A stretch of 64,000 nucleotides of DNA from Sesamum alatum (taxonomy: Eukaryota > Streptophyta > Magnoliopsida > Lamiales > Pedaliaceae). A model generated the notes under the pieces. It had not been told where the DNA came from, did no database searches, and saw only the letters and a program-made list of their open reading frames with translations. Location: positions 3,906,001 to 3,970,000 of the forward strand of contig JACGWO010000012.1 of NCBI GenBank assembly GCA_034509735.1. Reading direction: 5' to 3'. A program made the translations under genes and the position numbers. This document shows positions 43,944-54,483 of the stretch, piece by piece. Each line of letters opens with the position of its first letter. The first letter of the stretch is position 1.

Positions 43944-44346
43944 AGTGCAGGGCCTGAGAGATGGTCTTATGGTGACTAAAGCACATAATATTAAAAAACT
44001 TGTTGTTGAAACAAATTCTCAAGCGTTATTGTTCCTTTTCCTTGGGGAGGTCCCAGCACCAGTGGAGTTAATCCCTTTAATTAGGGATTCAAGGAACCTA
44101 GCACCAGAGTTTGATGAAGTGGTGCTCACTTTTGGCTATAGGGAGGTTAATCGAGCAGCCGATCTTTTGGCTAAAACGGCAGCTGCAAATCAGTCTACTC
44201 TACTATGCAGATTTTCTATGAAATGTCATGTCTTGTGCAAAACATTGTAATGTCAGATCCAAATTTTTATTGTACAAGACTTACCACCTCTCCTTTTGTA
44301 ATGGCATTTAATCTGTGATAATAAAGAGTGTTTTTTACTATTAAAA
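43944..44346 (+). mobile_element. 5'-truncated LINE insertion with RNase H end
   Basis: The element carries only the tail of a plant L1-type LINE: an RNase H-like segment (43945-44250) with LRDGLMVTKAHNIKKLVVET then FGYREVNRAADLLAKTAA. A short 3' UTR follows (CTTTTGTAATGGCATTTAAT, ending in an A run). A perfect 16-bp target duplication AAAATTAGTGATCATA flanks it (43928-43943, 44347-44362). 5' truncation, 3' A-tail and a long TSD are hallmarks of target-primed reverse transcription. Confidence 0.85.
43945..44250 (+). pseudogene. LINE-encoded RNase H domain fragment
   Basis: About 101 codons of the plant-type RNase H (RVT_3) found at the C-terminus of plant L1 ORF2. VVETNSQALLFLFLGE corresponds to the VE-DS strand, here with Asn in place of the usual Asp. 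YREVNRAADLLAKTAAANQS contains the conserved R-x-x-N-x-x-AD-x-LA block. The open reading begins inside the domain; the upstream catalytic part is absent, so it is a dead fragment. Confidence 0.8.
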
Positions 44347-44362
44347 AAAATTAGTGATCATA

Positions 44363-44675
44363 GCTAGGCAAAATTATGAACCATAAGTTATCCACCACGT
44401 GTCACCCTAAAAGACCACCTAAGACAAGCACAAATGTTCTTACACACACACAAATATAGATACATAACTTGTATGTATGCATGCATGCATGTAATGTATA
44501 TAAAATAAAGTGAGATATGGAAGACTTCAACCACCGGAGCTAACCAAGTCACGCCTGCCCATCATAATTAATTAAGTCAACCCCCCACCCCATCTCATCA
44601 CATTATTATTAAATAATGCTGACTAATTAAAGCTTTTAATTACCTAATATATATTTAATTGATACAACTTGCGAT
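44363..44675. other. Intergenic DNA
   Basis: A short (GCAT)n tract (about 44476-44492) and C-rich patch CAACCCCCCACCCC. No gene supported. Confidence 0.4.
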
Positions 44676-45060
44676 TCGATCGTATCCCATTACGTGAAAT
44701 ATTGTCTGTTGTGATTTTGTATGAGACTCACGGTTTTGTTTTGACTTTATATCGCTAGGAAAATGAGGCCTTGAGGCTTATAGATGTTGGCCTACATCAT
44801 CAACCACCCAGTCGAGAGGCTTGGGACTAGCACTGACCTCATTCCCATAGACTGCGGCGAATGATACGACTTGTGGCTCGATCGATGTCTCGTTGCGCGA
44901 GATACTATCTGCTCTGATTTTGTATGAACTTCACGATTTTGTCCTAAAAATGCGCCGCACTAGGGAGAGGAGACCTTGGAGCTTATAAACTGCTCAAGCT
45001 CCTTGTCTGCGATCAATATGGGACGCTTGCGTACATCATTAATATATGTAGATTACGCCC
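44676..45060. repeat. Two diverged tandem repeat units (~200 bp)
   Basis: Unit 1 (44676-44870) and unit 2 (about 44871-45060) share CGATTCGATCG/GGCTCGATCG, GATTTTGTATGA, TCACG-TTTTG, GCTTATA and CGTACATCAT/CCTACATCAT in the same order. Function and family not identified. Confidence 0.5.
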
Positions 45061-45469
45061 TTATTAGCTAAATTAATTATACACATTCTTAATTATTAGA
45101 CTAGAGTACTTATAAATACTCATCGATTCCATATATAGTATTATGTCGTATAAAATAATTCGATAGTCTTGTTTCCGTCTTAACGATGATGGAAAAGGCG
45201 CGACTTCTTTTCATTTCTTGAAGGGTTAATACGACTAAACGAGCATTAGATGAAAATTGTTTCACGATATATACATTCTAAAATAAGAAATTAAATAAAG
45301 CGAGTGAAATACCATCGAAGAAAAACAATTTATAGGAACGATAATAAAAACATAATAATCCTATACTTGAATAATGAAAAGAAATTCCTAATTCTCAACA
45401 AGAAATTTTTCAACTATTTGATAGAGATCTAATAACAAGGACTTTAAAAAGATATATAAAAATACCCAA
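45061..45469. other. AT-rich intergenic DNA
   Basis: Nothing recognised. Confidence 0.4.
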
Positions 45470-45805
45470 ACATAACAAGGATCCATGCGTTTTTCACTCG
45501 GTTCGGGTTGCACTCCGTCCTGCTCGATCCGATGACCTAAAACCAGAAACCACCACAGTCAATAAGATCACGACATGTGGGGCCCAGACAAATATACTCC
45601 AGAACTATTTTTAGGCCAAGGTACATATGTCATTTTCATTTTTTCCCTCAATCTCGCACCTTATTGACATAATCATCGGAGGGTTTTAGCTGTCGACCTC
45701 CCAAAGAGCCTTACCTGTGCTCGTTTTCTCATATCCCAAGCACTTATCCTGCAGACTAGACTAGCTACCCTTGAAGTCACTGCAATCATCGACCCGAATC
45801 ACTGT
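45470..45805 (+). repeat. Dispersed LTR-like repeat, copy 2
   Basis: Ordered similarity to 43000-43390: TTTTTAGGCCAAGGTACATA, CCCTCAATCTCGCACCTTAT, ATCGGAGGGTTTTAG, TCGACCTCCCAAAGAG, CCCAAGCACTTAT. No coding content. Confidence 0.45.
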
Positions 45806-46906
45806 ATTAAAGTAAAAATTAAATATATTTATGAATTAAAGGAAATATTATTTTAAAAAAATAATTAGTATCTAACTTGTTTAAGCGAGGTGAGGTATGG
45901 ATGGTGACATGCATGGAGAAGTACAACGCCCCTCCTTGCAAGTAAAGCAACCAACTTTTTAAACTAAGATGCCTTAATCATATATAGGAATAATAGGATA
46001 ATCAGATAGTAATAAGCGTGCTTAATATCATTAATTAAATTAGTACCTAACCTGCAAAAATCAAACCCTCTTCAAGAATATAAACTTAACCCTAGAGTCG
46101 TGTTTATATGTTTGGACGACAATAATTGTTTATGCCGACCAATTTTTGGGAGGTGGTTTAATGTGATAGGCTTTCTATGATCGTAGCGCGGCTCAAATTC
46201 GACTCGGTTCAAATTTGATATTTATGTACGTAACATTCACGATTATCCGATGAAGGTTGGATCAACTATTTATGGGAAATCGTACTGACTCCACAATACT
46301 TGCACACGCTCCAGATGCTGGTACAACAACTTTTACTTATGTTTATTATCTATTTTTTGCTTCACGTCTAAAGGAGTTTACTGACTTAACCATTGGAGTA
46401 CTACCGTTTGGTGTTATTTTTATCGTGCTTGTAGCTCCTCATGAGTTAAAAAAACCTTTTATATTTGATATAAATCCGAACTCCATATATATCACAATTC
46501 GATAAAATTATTAGAAATTAAATATTCTATGTAGATAGAATAAATTGTACATATAGTAATAGTTGTTTATTTTGAAAATTGATTATTCCAAAAACCACTA
46601 GCAAGTAGGCAACTGAAAATCTCACTAAAGTGCTTTTGCTAAATAAAACTAACAAATACTTTATAATTCATATAATTAGTTTTATGGTTTTAGCGACAAA
46701 TGAAAAAACTAACGACAAAGAACTTTTATCTAATTATTACAATAACTAATTTTACGGTTTTAATAATTATTATTATTTTATAAAAAATTATGAAAAGAAT
46801 TAGTAACGAAAAGTTGGGTTTAAAGTATCACTAGATAAAGAAAATTGACACCTATATATTGATTATCAACATAGTGATAATAGATAATTATTATCACTAT
46901 ATTGTG
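45806..46906. other. Intergenic DNA with an unrecognised small open stretch
   Basis: An 82-codon open frame (46257-46505, +) shows no motif I know and no promoter context, so I do not call it a gene. The rest is AT-rich. Sequence after about 46600 resembles decayed CACTA-MITE text. Confidence 0.35.
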
Positions 46907-46909
46907 TTG

Positions 46910-47194
46910 TATTAGAAAAAAAGGTTATTATTAACTATGATTTTATTGTCTATGAAATAAAGTCGTCGTAAATAATTATTATAACCACGGTTAAATAAAA
47001 ACAGATGCAAAAACTTAACTTATCCACTCTGAAATTATTTTGCCATGACTTTTAATCATGACAAATTTATTATGCACACTCGCAAAAACCACAGCCAAAC
47101 AACGATTGCGTGGCCGTGGTCATTAACTTTTTACTACAACTATTTATTTTTTAATCATAGTTAACTATGATTAAATGATATATTTCTTCTAGTG
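46910..47194. mobile_element. CACTA-like MITE, 'CCGTGGTCA' family
   Basis: TATTAGAAAAAAAGGTTATT (left, eroded CACTAG) pairs with TATATTTCTTCTAGTG (right). TSD TTG (46907-46909, 47195-47197). The core GCAAAAACCACAGCCAAACA and GTGGCCGTGGTCAT match the family. Confidence 0.7.
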
Positions 47195-47255
47195 TTGTCA
47201 CTATATATGTGTCAATACTAATTATCTATAATGACAACTTTATGCCTAATTTTTA

Positions 47256-47686
47256 GGGTAAATTACAGCCACCTCCCCTGAGGTTTGGCATAATTACAAA
47301 TACCACCTCGTCGTTGTTTGAAAAATTACAAATACCATCCTGAGGTTTGTAATTTTTAACCAAAATGCTGAAATTGACCATTTTGCCCTTGAATTATTAG
47401 TTAAAATTGTAGAAAAATCAACCGAGGCAAATTGCATTATTGTTCCTCTGTGTAACAAATTTAAGAAACCTCTCCCTGCACATCGTATTCCAAAAAAATA
47501 AAAATAAAAATTAAGAATAATTCAGTTTGCATAAGGGCATTTTGGTCAGTTCACCCATAAAAATGGATGGAAATGAGTTATTTGTTATACGGTTACAAAC
47601 CTCAGGAGGATATTTGTAATTTTTCAAACAACGAGGGGGTATTTATAATTATGTCAAATCTCAGGGAAGGTAGCTGTAATTTACCC
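47256..47686. mobile_element. Foldback MITE, GGGTAAATTACAG family, perfect 9-bp TSD
   Basis: Best-preserved copy. The left end GGGTAAATTACAGCCACCTC is answered by AAGGTAGCTGTAATTTACCC at the right, and the arms remain largely complementary for over 150 bases each. TAATTTTTA is duplicated at 47247-47255 and 47687-47695. The central portion includes GACCATTTTGCCCTTGAATT. Non-coding. 431 bp. Confidence 0.85.
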
Positions 47687-47697
47687 TAATTTTTATC

Positions 47698-48249
47698 ACT
47701 AATATTATATTTCATTATAGTGTATAATTATGTGATATAAAAATTTTAATGTGCTTGATACATTTCGGGTATCGTCAAAATTAATTTGAATTAAAATTTT
47801 ATAATTTAATTAATTGGGAAAAGAGCATAGAATATATCTGAAAATGATGGCAATGGAAAGAACATCCAAAACTGTGAAGTCACCATTATTTTCTTCTCGT
47901 GTCTCTTTTTAAGACTAAACGCCATACAACACCGCTGTGGCTGCCTCACCCTCAACGGCTTTTGTCTATTTCTTCGGCTGAATTTATATTAAATTAAAGA
48001 ATTTTGATTTTGACATTTTAAATAAATTTATTACTATTTAAAGTTTATTATCTCTATATATATAAGCGAGTTTTAATTCTATTTGTTCTGATATTTTATT
48101 CTTTGTATATTTTTGTTAAAAGAAAAATGGAAAGGTAAAGGTGGCACTGCACGGACTCGACAGGGAAGATTGTGCCTCCCCATCCGTCCTGGCGTTGAGT
48201 GCTGACTCACCGTAGCCCGCCAAGAACCATCACCTAACTACGTAAAATT
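47698..48249. other. Intergenic DNA with two GC-richer patches
   Basis: Patches at about 47920-47980 and 48140-48235 stand out in composition (GGCACTGCACGGACTCGACA, CACCGTAGCCCGCCAAGAAC). I see no open frame or known motif in them. Confidence 0.35.
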
Positions 48250-49379
48250 CATTATAAAAAAATAAATTATTCCCTACATGGTAATGACCACAGTTTAAAA
48301 ATTAGGGTTAAATACAGTTACTACCCATGAAGTATTCATCCCACATCAATTACCCCTTAAAGTATTAAAACCTTCAAAATTCACCCTGACCTACTAACTC
48401 CTTTAATTTTGAAGTTTGAAAAGTCCATTTTACCCTCACTAAAAATTAATTCTGAAAAAAAAATTAAAGAGATTTTTAAAATACCAAAACCACTCTTTTT
48501 TTAAGCTTTGTAAAATTTTAGTTTTACTTGTTCATCGAGCTCTTTTTATTTTTATAATCCTAAAGTATTTGCATCTCATTTTATTTTAACTTTACTTATT
48601 TGTCAAACCAAGTTAAAAATAAATTTATACATTCATATAATTGTCACATTTATATAATTACCATATATATACAAATATATATTATAAATATATATTAATT
48701 GTATATTTTCTTATTAGCTCATCAGCCCTTTCGATTTTATTAATTGTATGTTTATTTAAGTAAATATATAAATATATATGCATGTATAAATCTTTTTTTA
48801 ATTTGATTTGACAAACAAGTGGAATTAAAATAAAATGGGCTCGTATTTTAGGATTATGAAAATAAAAAGAGCTCGATGAACAAGTGAAACTAAAATTAGA
48901 CAGATCTTCGACAAAAGGTGATTTTAGTATTTTAAAAATCGTTTAATTTGTTTTTAGAAATCAACTTTTAGTAAGGGTAAAATAGACTTTTTAGACTTAA
49001 AAGTTAAAGGACTTAGAAAGTTATGGGGTTGTTTGAATGTTTTAATACTTTGGGGGTAGTTGATGTAGGATGAATACTTTAAGGGTGGTAACTGTATTTA
49101 ACCCTAAAACTATGATAAATCAATACTATCCACCGTAATCAAACAAAAACGATACAAAAAATTAAGTTTTGACCACGATTGATGAACATTTGTCCTGGTT
49201 TTAATTATAACCAAAACATTTTCTATGGTTTTAGATATGGTTAATTAATATTTTAGCTTCGCGTGCAAAAGCAACAGCTAATAGCCGTTGTGCGACAGTA
49301 GTTAATTTAGTATTTGCCACATTTTTTCACTTTTGATCATAATAATTAGTCATTACCAAAAGTAATATTTCTTCTAGTG
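48250..49379. mobile_element. CACTA-like MITE split by a palindromic element
   Basis: The outer element is 48250-48303 plus 49106-49379. The right end TAATATTTCTTCTAGTG is a good family terminus. The left end CATTATAAAAAAATAAATTA is eroded. The core AACAGCTAATAGCCGTTGTG is present. Confidence 0.55.
48304..49105. mobile_element. Large palindromic element, AGGGTTAAATACAG family
   Basis: AGGGTTAAATACAGTTACTA on the left is mirrored by GGTGGTAACTGTATTTAACCCT on the right. Inner pairs such as TCCATTTTACCCTCACTAAA and TTAGTAAGGGTAAAATAGAC extend the palindrome over much of 802 bp. It sits inside the CACTA-like MITE. The TSD (TAAAAATTA / TAAAACTAT) is weak. Confidence 0.7.
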
Positions 49380-50727
49380 ACTCAACATGCGGATTATTAT
49401 GATCTTCTCTTACACGTCGTTTGATTTTATTTCTCAAAAAATATTAATAATACTACAAGAAAATGGCTGAATAATTATGAAATTTTTTTATGCTAATATC
49501 AGTATTGAGCTAGCTAATTATCAAGTAATTTTTTTACTAAATTTATTGTTAATCTACATTAGCACCAAACTGCATTATTTTGCAATGAATATATGTCGTT
49601 ATTAGCGTTATTTCTTGTGGGCCAGTGACATACTAGTGTTATTCTTTTTTTGAAAGAGTAAATCAGCTAAATTCATTCAGTATATTAACATATCAAAATT
49701 AATTTTTTTTAAAAAATAGTTCTAAATTAAATAAGCAACTAGAGAAATTATTATTAAAGTAGAAAAGTAACTGAAATTAATAGATTTCTGACCGATTACC
49801 TAATCTTTGAACACATAATTTTGGATCCCAAACTTACCAACAAGACAAAAACTTCGTTGTCTGAAATACTAATGTTATTTTCACATACCATGAAACATAA
49901 TATTATTTGTAAACAAATATTTTTGGCTTTGTTGGAGTCGCTTTCTATTTTCTTTTTTCTTTTTTTTTCTTAATAAAAGTAATTATTATTTTATTACATT
50001 AATCTTTCTTTCTTTCTTTTTGTTTTTTAATAGAAACGGAGATTACATATTACGGGAGTGTTGCCTAAAGTTTCTGTTTTTGAAAAAGTGATTTTTGTAA
50101 AAAAAAAATTGGAAGTTGTAGCAGAATCAAAAGTGTGTAATATTTATAAAATAAAAAATATATTAAAGCTAAATTTGGTAGTGTTTGAGAAAAAATCACT
50201 TTTAAAAAAACTTAATTTATTAAAGACCGTTTTCTCTTCATGTGTTAAACAGATACTATTTTTGTTTCATATTTGGACTTGTCTTTTGTCAATAATAATT
50301 ATTTTTTCTCAAAAATAACAAATTTTACTTCAAGTAGTATTCCATTTTTAATTTTTTTACAAATATTTGTCATATATATTATTAAAATATTAAAATTAAT
50401 AGAAAAATTGAACGTGTAATTCAATAATACTTGCATGATTGCCAATATATTATTAAATACTAAAACTAATAGAAAAATTGAACAGTGTAATTCAATATTA
50501 TTCATTCATACTCAATAATTTGCATGATTGCCAATAAAAATATTTTTATTAATTAATCATAGCAATAGAATTAATATTCTTCGAGATAAAGGAATAACAT
50601 CAGATAATATCAGCAAAATAAATATAAAATATAAAATATATCAAAGTGTAAATTTATTAGTGTTAAATTATTTGAAGACTCTAATATCAACTTAATTTTC
50701 CATTTAAAAAAAAACAAAAAATAGAAT
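49380..50727. other. AT-rich intergenic DNA
   Basis: An open stretch at 50058-50318 is Lys/Leu/Phe-rich and looks like chance translation of AT-rich DNA. No gene supported. Confidence 0.4.
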
Positions 50728-51140
50728 AATCTCAAAAACAACTCCAGGCATAGCTTTCCATGTTTACCCCCTGTCTTTTGTGAAATTACAGCTACACTTC
50801 CTGAGGGGTATTAGTGTCATGTTTTTGTGGTGAACTTACCAAAATGTCTCTTATGAATTATAATTTATATATTTTTAAAAAAAATATAATATTTTTATGG
50901 ACTAATATGACATATGGATTATTTACTTTATTCATCCGCAGATCATTTTATATTCTTTGAAATATTGTTTTTTCAATATCAATAATAATAAAATAATAAT
51001 TTTTATTTGATCATTTAAGAATTATATAATTATTTTTTATTTAAAAAATAAAAAATATATATATATTTTTTTTTAAAAATGATGAGTTATTCATAATTAT
51101 GTCAGACTAATCAGCCAAGGAAATTTTAACTTAGCCTTTC
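50728..51140. repeat. Degenerate foldback MITE relative
   Basis: TTTACCCCCTGTCTTTTGTG and GAAATTACAGCTACACTTCC on the left, TCATAATTATGTCAGACTAA on the right, echo the GGGTAAATTACAG family. Termini are not intact. Confidence 0.35.
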
Positions 51141-51459
51141 ATTTTTCCAAACAAATACGATTTACTTAATTAAAAAAGAAACAAATGAAATAAACATGCA
51201 CCTTTTTCCCGAAAAAATGCAAAAGGCGTAACAATGCTACTTAATTACATTAAGTTAAACACGCCTCTAATTGATGTGACGCCAAACTCTTTTATTTTTA
51301 CGACGGCGACGTGACATTGAGCCGGCGCTTTTTACTTTCGTGTCAACACGCGAATGCGATTTTATCTGTTTTTTACGATGTTTGCAGAAACTTTGTTCCT
51401 TTTCGACGGCTTTGACCGTCATCATTACCTCAAAGAGATTTGCCGTAATTTTATTATAA

Positions 51460-51879
51460 GGATAAATTACGATCACGAAATTTGACATAATTATAAATAC
51501 TCTCTTATAATTTAAAAAATTATAAATATTTTTCTGAGGTTTATAATTTTTAAGCAAATATCTTAAATTGATCATTTTGCCCTTAAATTTTTTTATTAAA
51601 ATTATAAAAGAATCAGCTGAGGCAAATTGCATTATTGCTTCTCTGTGTAAAAAATTTAAAAAACCTCTTCATGCGCATTGTAGTCCAAAAAAATTTTAAA
51701 AATGAAAAAAAATAATTCAATGCACAAGGGCATTTTGGTCAGTTTACACATAAAAATGGATGAAAATGAGTTATTTGTTAGACGGTTATAAATTTTAAGA
51801 ATGTATTCGTAATTTTTTAAACAACAAAAAGGTATTTGTAATTATGCCAAACCTCAGAGGAGATAGTTGTAATTTATCC
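51460..51879. mobile_element. Foldback MITE, GGGTAAATTACAG family, 9-bp TSD
   Basis: GGATAAATTACGATCACGAA on the left pairs with GATAGTTGTAATTTATCC on the right. TTATTATAA (51451-51459) and TTATTATGA (51880-51888) match at 8 of 9. Confidence 0.78.
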
Positions 51880-51888
51880 TTATTATGA

Positions 51889-52530
51889 TTACTTTTACCT
51901 TTTCCTCCTTGGGGGATTTTTGGTGCAATTGGGAGGAAATCTTTTAGTGTGAGTGTGACTAGATTGAAATTTAAATTAGGTAATTAGTAGATTAAACTTA
52001 TTGTGTAACTAGTTTATAGTTTAAAAATAAATACTTATATGAGATTTGAGATTAAAAATAAGATGTTACTACCAAAAATCTGGAACAAGGTTTATTATGT
52101 GATTGCTATTCTTAAAGAGTATATAATATGTTTTGATTCTCTCAATTGTAAGCTTAAAAATTGCCGTCAGAACCATATCGGGAAGGCCCCGAATGTCGCC
52201 TTTTGATGATTATGTTAGTAGATCGGAAGATAAATAATAAGAAAGTCGTAAGAATATTAAGATACCAAAAGTTATAAGTGTTGCATAAAGGGCGGCTATT
52301 TATAGATTTCTTTCAACTATACGATCTCACATGAACCATAAATACGAAAGTGATTCTATTGTTATGGTAAATCTGTTCATATTAGGGTTTAGGATGCTCC
52401 AGGGCTGATTATAAAGACCTTCAATTAATAAAATATATCTAAAGCTTATTTGAAAATCCTAAATACTCTGTGGAGAAGTCTTGGTACGACCTTCATAAGA
52501 TATAATCCGACATCGTAAGAAGATATAATT
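51889..52530. repeat. Possible LTR-derived fragment in AT-rich DNA
   Basis: 52170-52510 has phrases typical of decayed retroelement leaders (CGGGAAGGCCCCGAATGTCG, GGCGGCTATTTATAGATTTC, a TATA-like site). No partner copy or coding found in the window, so the call is tentative. Confidence 0.3.
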
Positions 52531-52599
52531 GGTGAAAAAAAAAAATATATTACTAAGTGGCATATTAAGTTTGTAATTATTTATTTTGTCTTTGTAAGG

Positions 52600-53040
52600 A
52601 TTTTATAGTTTTAGTAGTGGGAGCTATTGTAAAAGTTGTAGCTAGTGATAATTAATGAAAAAAATATTGTGGATAAAATTGTTATTGTAAATGTGTCGTT
52701 ATTATTACATAACATAGAAAAAAGAGAATATAATTAGCGATAAAAATATTAAGTGACAACATTAAAATTATCAGTATAAAGTGACACTAATTTTCATTTT
52801 ATTCTTGTAACAATTTTAATACTTTTAATAGTAACCATTATCGCATAAAAATTGTCACAAAGCATAATTAATGGCTAAAATTTATGCATAAAGTTGTCAA
52901 AAGGTGTCACGAATTATCTACAAATTTTATAATTAATTTTGTCACTAATAATTATATTGTAAAAAAATTTAAATTGTTGTCATATAAAAAATTAAATATT
53001 TTTAATGATAATTTTAAAATTTATCACTTAATATTCTATC
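52600..53040. repeat. Decayed CACTA-MITE-like sequence
   Basis: Shares 'GTGACACTAATTTTCATTTT', 'GTCACGAATTATCTACAAAT' and 'GTCACTAATAATTATATTGT' style phrases with 21141-22170. No clear termini. Confidence 0.4.
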
Positions 53041-54258
53041 ATGGATAATATTAAATTGAGAATAACTTCCCTTTATGGGCTGACTTTTTTCCAAAACAAT
53101 AAAATAAAATGGGAATGCACTATCCTGATATGTGCTGAGAATATTGATCAAGAATTCTTTTTATTTTTGTTATTAGATTCTTGGACAAACACAACCATAA
53201 ATTTTTTAAAAAAAAATCTATTTTGACAAAATCAAGTAGAATATTTTGCCTTTTTCTTTTATAAAATGGATTCTAAAGTAATTTAGCTTTGAATTCCCCT
53301 ATATTTTGAGCAAAAAAGATTTTGGGTATATATACTAAAGATTAAATGTTGTGTGCAATAATAAAGGTCAAAAATTGGTTTGAAGGGAATTAAAAAGATT
53401 GGATAATTGACAATTCATGTGTCCCAAATTTCATAGTAGAAAGAATATGTGCCACTTTTCATTTTCATATGACTTTATTGGAACCCCTTGTAAAAAAAAA
53501 TTGAAAAAAAAATTATTGATATATTTTAATAAATAAAATTATTTCACAATATCAAATGACCAAAATTCAGGACTTAACTAAATAAAGCGCGCAAAATGAA
53601 TTATTTCTTTAATTATCTTTATCAATATAGTGTAACGAGAGTGGACGAATAATTACGAGAATTAAAAGGGAAAAATATTAATAATTTTATTGATCAGATT
53701 TTTATTACTTGGAGTAGTCCAATAACTCTTCTTGATTGAACGATCTTATGCGAGATATTATCCCTTATGATTAAAACTTTTTAGATGTCTATTTTTAGAA
53801 AAATACTTCACTAGGGAGCTTTCAGACTTAGGTTGTTGATGGGCATATGATACCCAAACTCAGACTCAATATAATAGTGAAAACTCGTATATAAATCTCA
53901 TAGTTTAAATTAGTCACATGGGTATGATAAAACTTACGTACTATCCTAAAATGTCTATTTACCCATTAACTTAAAATAATTGAGTTTGTGAATTTCTAAT
54001 AAATAAATTACATTCACTTGATGTTAAAAAAATTTATATTTTGCACATATTTTATTTATATCGTTTTATGTAATGATATCTTCATCAAATTTATCGGAAT
54101 TTTTTATTTTTAATTTTATAGTGACAACTCTCAATTAATTTTTTAATAAAATTAATTAGACTTATGCATTGCATGATCCAAATAAATTCGAAAAATTTAT
54201 TATCACGATTCAAAATTCTATATTCCAAACCAATTAATTCAAGCGCAATTTTTTTTTT
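53041..54258. other. AT-rich intergenic DNA
   Basis: No gene supported. 53640-53840 weakly resembles the tandem units at 44676-45060 (GCGAGATATTATCCCTTATG). Confidence 0.35.
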
Positions 54259-54450
54259 GGGTAAATTATATTGACACCCTTGATATTATGTCAAGATACA
54301 CAAATACAACATACCATTTGCAAACTTACAGATACACCCCTTGAGGGGGTGTAAGTGTAATGTACCTCATGAAAAATTTGTGTAAATTTTGCTGCTAAAT
54401 TAGGGGTGTACTTATAATCATAATTACAACCTCAAGGAATATATTTGTAA

Positions 54451-54483
<33 letters not shown>

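Noticed and set aside
46257..46505. 82-codon open frame with hydrophobic stretches
   Set aside because: No recognisable motif, no promoter or splice context, and AT-rich DNA readily gives hydrophobic frames.
50058..50318. 86-codon Lys/Leu/Phe-rich open frame
   Set aside because: Composition follows the AT-rich base content and nothing resembles a known protein.
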